64,000 nt of DNA from positions 1,129,285 to 1,193,284 of the forward strand of contig RPFO01000079.1 of NCBI GenBank assembly GCA_009746045.1, given 5' to 3'. Shown here piece by piece: positions 1 to 11,043 of this stretch. The DNA comes from Mesostigma viride (Eukaryota > Streptophyta > Mesostigmatophyceae > Mesostigmatales > Mesostigmataceae). The notes under the pieces were generated by a model. That model searched no databases. It was not told the origin of the DNA and was given only the letters and a program-made list of their open reading frames with translations. Position 1 is the stretch's first letter; every line of letters starts with the position of its first letter. The translations under genes and the position numbers were made by a program.

Positions 1-3000
1 TAGGCCAACCCTCATGGTCAAACTCATGGTAGGCCAACCCTCATGGTCAAACTCATGGTAGGCCAACCCTCATGGTCAAACTCATGGTAGGCCAACCCTC
101 ATGGTCAAACTCATGGTAGGCCAACCCTCATGGTCAAACTCATGGTAGGCCAACCCTCATGGTCAAACTCATGGTAGGCCAACCCTCATGGTCAAACTCA
201 TGGTAGGCCAACCCTCACGGTCAAACTCATGGTAGGCCAACCCTCACGGTCAAACGCATGGTAGGCCAACCCTCATGGTCAAACTCATGGTAGGCCAACC
301 CTCATGGTCAAACTCATGGTAGGCCAACCCTCACAGTCAAACTCATGGCAGGCCAACCCTCATGGTCAAACTCATGGTAGGCCAACCCTCATGGTCAAAC
401 GCATGGTAGGCCAACCCTCACAGTCAAACTCATGGTAGGCCAACCCTCATGGTCAAACTCATGGTAGGCCAACCCTCATGGTCAAACTCATGGCAGGCCA
501 ACCCTCATGGTCAAACTCATGGTAGGCCAACCCTCATGGTCAAACTCATGGTAGGCCAACCCTCATGGTCAAACTCATGGTAGGCCAACCCTCATGGTCA
601 AACTCATGGTAGGCCAACCCTCATGGTCAAACGCATGGTAGGCCAACCCTCATGGTCAAACTCATGGTAGGCCAACCCTCATGGTCAAACGCATGATAGG
701 CCAACCCTCACAGTCAAACTCATGGTAGGCCAACCCTCACGGTCAAACTCATGGTAGGCCAACCCTCATGGTCAAACTCATGGTAGGCCAACCCTCATGG
801 TCAAACTCATGGTAGGCCAACCCTCACAGTCAAACTCATGGTAGGCCAACCCTCATGGTCAAACTCATGGTAGGCCAACCCTCACAGTCAAACTCATGGT
901 AGGCCAACCCTCATGGTCAAACTCATGGTAGGCCAACCCTCATGGTCAAACGCATGGTAGGCCAACCCTCATGGTCAAACTCATGGTAGGCCAACCCTCA
1001 TGGTCAAACGCATGGTAGGCCAACCCTCATGGTCAAACTCATGGCAGGCCAACCCTCATGGTCAAACTCATGGCAGGCCAACCCTCATGGTCAAACTCAT
1101 GGTAGGCCAACCCTCATGGTCAAACGCATGGCAGGCCAACCCTCATGGTCAAACTCATGGTAGGCCAACCCTCATGGTCAAACTCATGGTAGGCCAACCC
1201 TCATGGTCAAACGCATGGCAGGCCAACCCTCATGGTCAAACTCATGGTAGGCCAACCCTCATGGTCAAACTCATGGTAGGCCAACCCTCATGGTCAAACT
1301 CATGGTAGGCCAACCCTCATGGTCAAACTCATGGTAGGCCAACCCTCATGGTCAAACTCATGGTAGGCCAACCCTCATGGTCAAACTCATGGTAGGCCAA
1401 CCCTCATGGTCAAACTCATGGTAGGCCAACCCTCATGGTCAAACTCATGGTAGGCCAACCCTCATGGTCAAACGCATGGCAGGCCAACCCTCATGGTCAA
1501 ACTCATGGTAGGCCAACCCTCATGGTCAAACTCATGGTAGGCCAACCCTCATGGTCAAACTCATGGTAGGCCAACCCTCATGGTCAAACTCATGGTAGGC
1601 CAACCCTCATGGTCAAACTCATGGTAGGCCAACCCTCATGGTCAAACTCATGGTAGGCCAACCCTCATGGTCAAACTCATGGCAGGCCAACCCTCATGGT
1701 CAAACTCATGGTAGGCCAACCCTCATGGTCAAACTCATGGTAGGCCAACCCTCACAGTCAAACTCATGGTAGGCCAACCCTCATGGTCAAACTCATGGTA
1801 GGCCAACCCTCATGGTCAAACTCATGGTAGGCCAACCCTCATGGTCAAACCCATGGTAGGCCAACCCTCATGGTCAAACTCAAGGTAGGCCAACCCTCAC
1901 AGTCAAACTCATGGTAGGCCAACCCTCATGGTCAAACTCATGGTAGGCCAACCCTCATGGTCAAACCCATGGTAGGCCAACCCTCATGGTCAAACTCATG
2001 GTAGGCCAACCCTCACAGTCAAACTCATGGTAGGCCAACCCTCATGGTCAAACTCATGGTAGGCCAACCCTCATGGTCAAACTCATGGTAGGCCAACCCT
2101 CATGGTCAAACTCATGGTAGGCCAACCCTCATGGTCAAACTCATGGTAGGCCAACCCTCATGGTCAAACGCATGGTAGGCCAACCCTCATGGTCAAACTC
2201 ATGGTAGGCCAACCCTCATGGTCAAACTCATGGTAGGCCAACCCTCACAGTCAAACTCATGGTAGGCCAACCCTCACAGTCAAACTCATGGTAGGCCAAC
2301 CCTCATGGTCAAACTCATGGTAGGCCAACCCTCATGGTCAAACTCATGGTAGGCCAACCCTCATGGTCAAACTCATGGTAGGCCAACCCTCATGGTCAAA
2401 CTCATGGTAGGCCAACCCTCATGGTCAAACTCATGGTAGGCCAACCCTCATGGTCAAACTCATGGTAGGCCAACCCTCATGGTCAAACTCATGGTAGGCC
2501 AACCCTCATGGTCAAACTCATGGTAGGCCAACCCTCACAGTCAAACTCAAGGCAGGCCAACCCTCATGGTCAAACCCATGGTAGGCCAACCCTCATGGTC
2601 AAACTCATGGCAGGCCAACCCTCATGGTCAAACTCATGGTAGGCCAACCCTCATGGTCAAACTCATGGTAGGCCAACCCTCATGGTCAAACTCATGGTAG
2701 GCCAACCCTCACAGTCAAACTCATGGTAGGCCAACCCTCATGGTCAAACTCATGGCAGGCCAACCCTCATGGTCAACCTCATGGTAGGCCAACCCTCATG
2801 GTCAAACTCATGGTAGGCCAACCCTCATGGTCAAACTCATGGCAGGCCAACCCTCATGGTCAAACTCATGGTAGGCCAACCCTCATGGTCAAACTCATGG
2901 CAGGCCAACCCTCACAGTCAAACTCATGGTAGGCCAACCCTCATGGTCAAACTCATGGTAGGCCAACCCTCATGGTCAAACGCATGGTAGGCCAACCCTC

Positions 3001-4091
3001 ACAGTCAAACTCAAGGTAGGCCAACCCTCATGGTCAAACTCATGGTAGGCCAACCCTCATGGTCAAACTCATGGTAGGCCAACCCTCATGGTCAAACTCA
3101 TGGTAGGCCAACCCTCATGGTCAAACTCATGGTAGGCCAACCCTCATGGTCAAACTCATGGTAGGCCAACCCTCATGGTCAAACTCATGGTAGGCCAACC
3201 CTCATGGTCAAACGCATGGTAGGCCAACCCTCATGGTCAAACTCATGGTAGGCCAACCCTCACAGTCAAACTCATGGCAGGCCAACCCTCATGGTCAAAC
3301 TCATGGTAGGCCAACCCTCATGGTCAAACTCATGGTAGGCCAACCCTCATGGTCAAACTCATGGTAGGCCAACCCTCATGGTCAAACGCATGGCAGGCCA
3401 ACCCTCATGGTCAAACTCATGGTAGGCCAACCCTCATGGTCAAACTCATGGTAGGCCAACCCTCATGGTCAAACCCATGGTAGGCCAACCCTCACAGTCA
3501 AACTCATGGTAGGCCAACCCTCATGGTCAAACTCATGGTAGGCCAACCCTCATGGTCAAACTCATGGCAGGCCAACCCTCATGGTCAAACTCATGGTAGG
3601 CCAACCCTCATGGTCAAACTCATGGTAGGCCAACCCTCATGGTCAAACGCATGGCAGGCCAACCCTCATGGTCAAACTCATGGTAGGCCAACCCTCATGG
3701 TCAAACTCATGGCAGGCCAACCCTCACAGTCAAACTCATGGTAGGCCAACCCTCATGGTCAAACTCATGGTAGGCCAACCCTCATGGTCAAACTCATGGT
3801 AGGCCAACCCTCATGGTCAAACTCATGGTAGGCCAACCCTCATGGTCAAACTCATGGTAGGCCAACCCTCATGGTCAAACTCATGGTAGGCCAACCCTCA
3901 TGGTCAAACTCATGGTAGGCCAACCCTCATGGTCAAACTCATGGTAGGCCAACCCTCATGGTCAAACTCATGGTAGGCCAACCCTCATGGTCAAACTCAT
4001 GGCAGGCCAACCCTCATGGTCAAACTCATGGCAGGCCAACCCTCATGGTCAAACTCATGGTAGGCCAACCCTCATGGTCAAACTCATGGTA
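1..4091. repeat. 29-bp satellite array, about 141 copies
   Basis: A head-to-tail 29-bp unit starts AGGCCAACCCTCATGGTCAA and ends ACTCATGGT. It runs from the left edge to 4091, where it breaks at 'ggtagactcatagg'. Most copies are identical. The variants recur at a few fixed positions: CATGG/CACAG/CACGG in the first half, AACTCATGG/AACGCATGG/AACCCATGG in the second, and GGTAGG/GGCAGG at the junction. That pattern suggests spread of variant units by unequal exchange. Because 29 is not a multiple of 3, stop-free frames cross the array only for short runs, so it is not judged coding. The array continues outside the window. Confidence 0.97.
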
Positions 4092-5253
4092 GACTCATAG
4101 GACGTGTTGAGCAATGTCACGATGATAAGGAACCTTTGTTGGCATACATTCTGGGTAAACTGTTGTCGTATAACCGCCATGACGAATGGACTATTTCCAA
4201 GCTCGCCAATCTAACCGTTATCTCGTGGCTCAAGGTCACAATGAAATCATTTTGGGGTCACTGTCACGAAATACTACTCCGGGACCCCCCCGGTGACAAG
4301 CTATTCTTAGCTCGCCGTCACAATGACCTCATCTGGGCTGAGCCATCCATATCTCTTCCATTTCCTCACGATCGCAAGAACCGACATTGGGCTCAGCCTC
4401 GCTTATAAGCCAGTTCCCAGCCTGACCGTCACTCACAGGATAGACCTGGTTTTGAAGCCCACTGTCAGGACGGACTTTGTATTGACACTTACCTTCCCGT
4501 CAGGACCAACTTTGCAATGACCTTAATCTTACCGTTATGATGAACTCGCTGTGGAGGATCTTGTCCCTTGGGTTCCCGGTCGACTTGCCGTAGCCTGGGG
4601 ATGGGCAGTTGGCACCACATTCATTCAAGAGGGAGTGCATAGATTGAACACATGACTTCAAAGGGAGTCATTCCCAAGGGGTGCATCAAGGGAGCAAGGT
4701 GCCTGTAGCGGCCGTGTTACCCCAGCTGGTTGCTTACCTCATGCATGCAGCAAGGGAGTTGCTTACCTCATGCACACAGCGAGCAAGCAAAGAAACTGTG
4801 CTTACGGCAGCTACCCACACCCAAGGATATGCGTATGCATGCACACACGCCTGCACACATACATACCCGCAGACAGAGACATGAACTTTGCGTGAGACAA
4901 TCGAACATATGAGCGCATACAAAGTCCACCAAGAGCCAATGACTGCCAGACAGCACATTTACGTCCATCATACTGGTCACTACCTAATAAACCCCAATGA
5001 ACCCCAACTAAAATATCATGCAAGCTTCATGACCGTTGGTTTCATTTAGGTGGAGAATCGTGGCTAAAAAATCAGCCATTCGCCCGGACTTGGAGATCTT
5101 GGACCAAACGGGCTGAGTCCAAGCTATAGTAACCGCGCGAAGTGCCTTGCGCGCCGACAGGTTATAGCTGAACGTTTAACTAGATCGTCACTTACAAGGT
5201 TAACTACAAGGTGCACTTCTGGTAGCTACATAGTTGATTGAAAACGTAAAAGC
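4092..5253. other. Intergenic stretch, no gene recognised
   Basis: This joins the satellite to the 3' end of the hydrolase gene. It holds only short open frames and a purine/pyrimidine-alternating patch around 4820-4870 rich in TGCATG and CACACA. On the minus strand a TGTAA (5196-5192) lies 58 nt after the hydrolase stop. A minus-strand segment near 5010-5090 translates to a hydrolase-like stretch (ADFLATIL...) and may be a decayed exon of the neighbouring gene; this is weak. Confidence 0.5.
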
Positions 5254-6349
5254 TTAAAAGTTGCCTGAACCTGCCATCGCTGCTTCTGCTGTTATGCGAT
5301 CATGCTCATCACGCAACTGCTCATAATAGTAGTAACATGGTGGGGATGGTAATAATAATACTAACCATATGGGAATATGAATAATATGGGAATAATAATG
5401 ATAAGCAATAACAATATGGTGGGAGGCCACGTACCGGGCAGGTCCACCGCCAGCGCCGCAATCTTGTTCTGCTTCAGGTGCTGCAGGGTGCCTGCGGGGG
5501 GGGGGGGGGGAGGCAGGCACGCCATACGCGTACCAACGTGAGGCGAGCGGATCCATATATGCCACATTCATGCAATCTGCCAACAATATACCTATGGACG
5601 TACACTGATTCGCTTGCATGTGATAGGTGCACGTGCACTGGTATGTCCTGTTTCGGTGAGTCGATGGGGGGGGGCGGGGGAGGTACAAGCGGTCGGGAGG
5701 GCAGTCGGAGAGGGGTGGCGTGGCCGTGGGAGGGTAGGTGGGGTGTTGTGGGAGGGAAAGGGGGAAGGGAGAGAGAGAGAAAGACAATGGCAGGGAGCCA
5801 GGGAAGGGGGGAGGGAAGGAGGACACTTGAGCATTCGAGATAAGGACAGTGTGCCTGTGCTTGTGCATTTGAGAGAAAAAAATGTGCCTGTACTCGTGCA
5901 TTCGAGAGAAAAAAAATGTGCCTGTACTTGTGCATTCGAGAGAAGGACACTGTGCCTGTACTTGTGCATTCGAGAAGAGGATCTTGTGCCTAGTGGGGGA
6001 ATGGCCTGGGGGGGTGGAGAAAGGAGGGCAGGTCGGGAGCAGGGTCTAGCGACCTGATGCGAAGGAGACGAGAGACCGACTATGAAAATCCACGGAACTG
6101 ACCTATATCCAACCAGGTATCTGCCGAAAAGGCGGCTCCGTGCAGGAACAATATGCAGGGCGCCTTGGTGATGTCGCCGACGGAATAATAGTGGACGTTC
6201 GCGTCCTGGACCTGGACGGTGCCTTCCGAAACATAGTCCGGAATGCCGATCGGTGTCCCTGAGGCAAATCTCGCCATCAGTGACGCTACCATGGCAATTG
6301 CAGAGGCATACCACAGCCTTGCCCACGGCGTTGCGCTGCCTTTAGCCAT
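5254..6349 (-). CDS. ABHD14: ABHD14-like alpha/beta hydrolase, probably truncated
   Basis: Three exons on the minus strand: 6349-6103, 5491-5435 and 5270-5254, all with GT..AG junctions that keep frame. Exon 1 (82 codons) begins with a hydrophobic segment (about residues 12-26), consistent with a membrane anchor or signal. It then has the first strands of an alpha/beta-hydrolase fold, ending in LFLHGAAFSADTWLDIG, the oxyanion-loop block typical of ABHD14/CIB proteins. Exon 2 gives TLQHLKQNKIAALAVDLPG, the next conserved block. Exon 3 adds only SGNF before TAA, giving about 106 aa where the family has about 210 or more. The nucleophile Ser, Asp and His regions are missing. A TGTAA lies 58 nt beyond the stop. 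Exon 2 follows a run of C in the sense strand. Either the 3' half has been lost or later exons are spliced in a way not recognised. Identity is good; function is doubtful. Confidence 0.7.
5826..5990. repeat. About 33-bp tandem repeat, five copies, in hydrolase intron 1
   Basis: Five imperfect copies of a unit containing TGTGCCTGTACTTGTGCATT followed by CGAGAGAA and a variable A run. It sits in intron 1 of the minus-strand hydrolase gene, next to GGGA-rich sequence at 5650-5830. Confidence 0.85.
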
Positions 6350-6984
6350 AATACTATCAAATAACGCCGATAGCGTTTGCGTCCCGTTTACAATATAGCT
6401 TATGATAATTATTGCTTCAGTACGTAATTGGGTAGGTTTGCAACACCAGCAGATTTCGTGAGCACAAATAAAGACGTCTGATGATAGGTCAGCCTCTTGA
6501 TCGACGATCCAACATGACGATTAAATGCCAATGGCTCCGCAAGAGAATCCTCGCCGCAAATCGATTCCTTACAGAGTTAGATGCTGACTGCTGCAAAGGA
6601 TTGGGCGATCCAATTCATGAAGCAACCAGATAAGCTTAAATAATTTGTTATTGAGAAGTGAAAGACCCGATCCCATGCAGTGCGCGACATGCACGAGGAA
6701 GCTTCGACTCGTAGATATGTCAACAAAGGGACTTGTCCTTGAAGAACGATTTCGGTCAAGCTTCTGCTAGCGCCTAGCGTTACATACTGAAGTAATCCAT
6801 GATGCGCGCGAACCACGTGGCATGCACCATGAACCACGTGGACGTACCGGACGGCGCGCCGGGATTCGGGATACGTCATTGAGCTATGTACAGTAGACTC
6901 GCGAGGGGAGATGGCGGGAATTTGATCGCAACAAGACGTACAGCCATTCACGCAGTTGGGTTCGAGGTTTTCGAGGGGTCAACC
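6350..6984. other. Region upstream of the hydrolase, no gene recognised
   Basis: AT-richer sequence directly 5' of the minus-strand hydrolase start, so its promoter should lie here. No TATA box or other motif stands out. The open frames present (for example minus 6577-6951) match nothing recognised. Confidence 0.4.
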
Positions 6985-7378
6985 CAATTCACCCAATTAG
7001 GAACATAACGTATCCGTTGGGAGTACATGTAGCACATATCCCTGAGAAGGGGCATATGGCTTGTAATACCGCATTCTGGGCTACTTCCTGCAAGGGTAGG
7101 GATGTAAACTACACCCGGCCTGCTCGAGGTGCACCAAGGGCACCTGCACCACCATGATCTCTCAGAGCACAAGGGGGCCTGGCATGGGGTGGAAGATCAT
7201 CATGGCTATACAAAAGCTAGGGCATGGCTTCTCATCAGAGAGTGACCGACTCTCTGCATATAGGCAGAGCTTGGCTAAATTCTTAATGCATCAACCATGG
7301 GAAGTCCCATTATAGTAGGCAGGGCGTGGCTAAATTCAGGACGTGGCATCATCCATGGGGGCCAATTAGATGGGAACA
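6985..7378 (-). repeat. Copy of the LINE 3'-tail repeat ('X'), minus orientation
   Basis: About 390 bp, beginning near 'taggaacataac' and CGTTGGGAGTACATGTAGCA and ending near the ATCCATGGGGGCC junction. Related copies are at 9081-9445, 30905-31260, 32955-33155 and 48510-48885. In the other complete copies it follows the stop of a LINE ORF1 and ends in (AATT)n, so it is read here as that family's 3' UTR. This copy has lost its ORF1. Confidence 0.8.
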
Positions 7379-7384
7379 TATGAT

Positions 7385-9445
7385 TTGGACGAGCCACGAG
7401 CCACGAGCGGACACGGCTGACGGCGGAGCTCAGAACTTTTGCGTCTGAGCCCCAAATGCAGTCAGATCACTTGCAACCAATTCGTCTTTTCTAGGCGCAT
7501 CTGCAACTAGCATCGGTTACAGAGCTCTGTAACGCAGTATTGTGACCAGCCTGCAGCTATTACGCAAAGCACCACGGCGTCTTTATACGAAGCACGCTCA
7601 TATATTTTCCCGACGCCATTACGCATTATTATGACGAGCAAACGCTCCTCGACGCAACGCAGCCTGGCGGATGCGCTCGGCCGGCCATGAAAATACGTCT
7701 AGAGCTTCGCCCCGTCAAATCCGGCAGGCAGCGGTGACACTAGTCGCGCACTGGTGGTCGCCCCGCACCCTCCCGGGCTCAATGCCTGGCCATCGGCATC
7801 ACCTGACCCTTGAACGCACCCGCTCCGCCGACAAACCAGGAGGGTCTTCACGCCCCTCAGAACCGCGCTTTCGGCCTGAACCTTTCAAGGTCGATGATCA
7901 CGATTGGACCAACATGTCCCCGGCAACTGCCCTGCGTTGCATCTTCTACGGGGACTAAGCATCGCTTTACGACCTGTGCCTCCATTTCCACAGCATCGAC
8001 CGCCTCATCTCCTCCGACGGCAGCTGGTGACACAACACCAGCGTTCTGTTCGGGTGCACCCGCCCCCACCTCCAGCACACCATCCTCAACTCCCTTCTCA
8101 TGCGCTCTGATGGCGAGATCTGGGCTCCATCCATCTCCGCCCCCACTGCACTCTGTTCCATCCTTACGGAAGCCTTCCAGCAGCACTTGACCCCCCTTGC
8201 TGCCGACGTAGCAGCACTGGGCGGCACGTTGGCGGCTGAGCTTCCTCACCTTTCCACCACCGTCGCCTCCACCTCCACTGCCCTTTCCGCATCCACTGCC
8301 GACATCACGGCCCAGCTCCTCGACCTCGACCAGCGCCTCCAAGCCACCGCACCGCCCTTGAGAGCTTGCATGACACCGCCGGCCTCACCGCCCAGGCGGT
8401 AAAGGACATCGCTGCCCAGCCGGCATCTGCTGGCCCGGCTGGCGATGCTCCCTCCACCTGGGCGGACTTGCTTAATTAAGCATCATACCACCTCCACCAC
8501 CTCCACCATCGCGGCACAGCTCAAGCAACAAGCTCTCGACCTTCGCGAGGAGGCCGACATCACCCAGCGCAGCCACAATGTCATCGTCAAGCACTTCGAC
8601 CAGCCGGCAGGTGAGACCTCGACGAGCCTTCTCACGGCATTTAAGCGCGACATTCTTGCGCCCCCATGCAACTCACTGGTGAGCTGCGGATGTCGGCTGT
8701 CCGCCTCCCCCGCGCGCGGGGTAAGGCTGGCCCGGCTCCCCTGCTCCTCACATGCGGACAATTGAGCTCACATGGCCGGCGGACAATTAAGCTGTCGTTC
8801 CTTAAATGCCGCAAGAAGCTCTCGGGGTCTCGCTTCACGTTGGACGACGACTTGACCCTGGCCCAGCAACAGCGGCGACGCGAGCTATGGCCGACCTACC
8901 TTCAGCTCCGGCAGAGCGCAGGGGGGAAGCCGGTATACTGGAGGGGGGCGGTCATCCACGTTGACCACAAGCCATGGCAGGCCCCTCCTGCCACCTCAGA
9001 CTAGGGAATTTATACCAGTAGTGTAGATTAGTCAGGCTTAGCCTAGCATGTGGCCCACGCGCATGTGCGCCCATAATGCCCCCCATGGATGATGCCTTCC
9101 GAATTTAGCCACGCCCTGCCTATAATGGGACCTCCCATGGATGTTGCAGTCAGAATTTAGCCATGCTATGCCTATGCAGAGAGACGCTCTCTGTCGAGAA
9201 GCCATGCCCTAGCTCCTGTATAGCCATGATGATCTTCCTCCCCCGTGCCGGGATCCCCTTAGTTGGGTTGAACCTGAGACAGCATGGTGGTGCCGGCGCC
9301 CTTGAGGCATCTAGAGCAATTAGTGTTGCTTACATTCCACTCTTGCAGGAAGTAGCCCAGAATGTATTAAAAGCCATACGCCCCTTCTCCGGTATATGTG
9401 CTACATGTACTCCCAACGGAGTTATGTTACTAATTAATTAATTAA
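7385..9445 (+). mobile_element. LINE-like element copy A: degenerate ORF1 plus 3' tail
   Basis: A 5' leader rich in GAGCCACGAGC starts near 7385. The ORF1 start is at 7631 (MTSKRSSTQRSLADAL, as in the other copies) and its stop is at 9002-9004. Frameshifts break the frame several times. The reconstructed order of blocks is: a Ser/Ala/Pro-rich N-terminus; a Thr/Ser-rich coiled-coil-like middle (TADI.AQLLDLDQRL); RSHNVIVKHFDQPA; and an RRM-type C-terminus with LSFLKCRKKL, FTLDDDLTLAQQQRRREL and VYWRGAVIHVDHKPW. This resembles the L1-type ORF1 (transposase_22/RRM) nucleic-acid chaperone. No ORF2 follows; instead there is a short tail and repeat X ending in (AATT)n at 9435-9445. Confidence 0.85.
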
Positions 9446-11043
9446 TGGGGGCCAATATGGGCGCACATGCGCGTGGGCCACGTGGTGATAGGCTAATAAG
9501 CCTTACTAATCAACACTACTACTATATTCCCTAGAACGGGGTTGCTGGGGTGGCAGGGGGCGCCTGCCATGGCTTGTGGTCGACGTGGATGACCGCCCCC
9601 TTCCAGTATACCGGTTTCCCCCCTGCGCTCTGCCGGAGCTGAAGGTAGGTCGGCCATAGCTCGCGTCGCCCTTGTTGCTGGGCCAGGGTCAAGTCATCGT
9701 CCAGCGTGTAGCGAGTCCTCGAGAGCTTCTTGCGGCATTTAAGGAACGACAGCTTATCCGCCATGTACTTAAAGGTGAGGAGCAGGGGAGCCGGGCCAGC
9801 CTTACCCCACGCGCGGGGGAGGCGAACAGCCGACATGCGCAGCTCACCAGTGAGTTGCATGGGGGCAAGAACTGATGTCGCGCTTAATTAATGCCATGAG
9901 AAGAGTCTCCGAGGTCTCATCTGCCGGCTGGTCGAAGTGCTTGACGATGACATTGTGGCTGCGCTGGGTGATGTCGGCCTCCTCCCGGAGGTCGAGGGCT
10001 TGTTGCCTGAGCTGTGCCGCGATGGTGGAGGTGGTGGAGGTGGTGTGGTGCTTAAGCAAGTCCGCCCAGGTCTGGGTGGAAGGAGCGTCGCTGGCCGGGC
10101 CAGCAGATGCCGGCTGGGCAGCGAGGTCCTTCACCGCCTGGGCGGTGAGGCCTGCGGTGTTTTGCAGGCACTCAATGGCGATGGCGTTGTCCTTGAGGCA
10201 CTGGTCGATGTCGAGAAGCTGGGCTTTGATGTCGGCGGTGGAGGTGGAGGCGGCAGTGGAGGTGGAGGCGAGGAGGGTGGAGGTGGAGGCGACGGTGGTG
10301 GAAAGGTGAGGGAGCTCAGTAGCCAGCGTGCCTCCAATTGCTGCCATATCTGCAGCGAGGGGGGTCACCTGCTGCTGGAAGGCTTCCGTGAGGATGGAGC
10401 GGAGTGTGGGTGCGGAGATGGATGGAGCCCAGATCTCGCCATCAGAGCGCATGAGGAGAGAGTTGAGAACAGTGTGCTGGAGTTGGGTGCGGGCGCACCC
10501 GAACAGAGCCCGGGGGTTAAACCAGGAGCCGTCCGGGGTGATGAGGCGATGGATGCTGTCGAGAGGGATGCACAGGTCGTAAAGCGGGGCGAAGTCCCCG
10601 AAGAAGATGCAGTGCAGAGCACTGGCCGGGGACGTGTAATTAGTCCAGTCGCGATTGTCGACTTTGAAAGGTTGGGGCCGAAAGCGCAGTTCTGCTGGGT
10701 GCGATTCTTCTGGGCGACTGCGTTTGGGATCAGGCGATGCCGATGGCGAGGCCGCAGGAGCCGAGTGCACTACCAACGCTAGCTTGAGTAGTGGCCTCGC
10801 TGCCTGGCAGGCCGGGCGGAACTACAGCCGGAGCTGCAGGCGAATCTTCTTTGCTCATCGCAGCCGCCAGGCTGCGTTGCGTAGTCGAGCGTTTGCTCGT
10901 CATAATATTGCGTTTTAGCTTCAGGAAAATATATCAGCGTGTGCGTCTTAGACAGACGAAGCGATTTTGATATTCACGGCCGAATTTGGTGCCCAAACGT
11001 GAAAGTTATGAGCGCCGCCGTCAGCCATGGCTACCTCGTGGCT
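9446..11043 (-). mobile_element. LINE-like element copy B, inverted against copy A
   Basis: Minus-strand ORF1 running from about 10900 to 9531. The best frame (10776-9844) is open for 310 codons and carries the acidic/aromatic N-terminal block, the coiled-coil-like middle and the RSHNVIVKHF block. The last 109 codons (9860-9531) are in another frame and contain FTLDDDLTLAQQQ. Frame breaks lie near both ends, so it is not a working gene. The Thr/Ser/Ala coiled-coil part is encoded by GGTGGAGGT-type repeats. With copy A it forms a tail-to-tail palindrome (7385-11043), with repeat X near the centre. Confidence 0.85.

Noticed and set aside
1000-3744. Repeat proteins with MVGQPSWSNSWQANPHG units
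   Set aside because: Short stop-free runs in the 29-bp satellite; the frame rotates every unit and no start or splice context is present.
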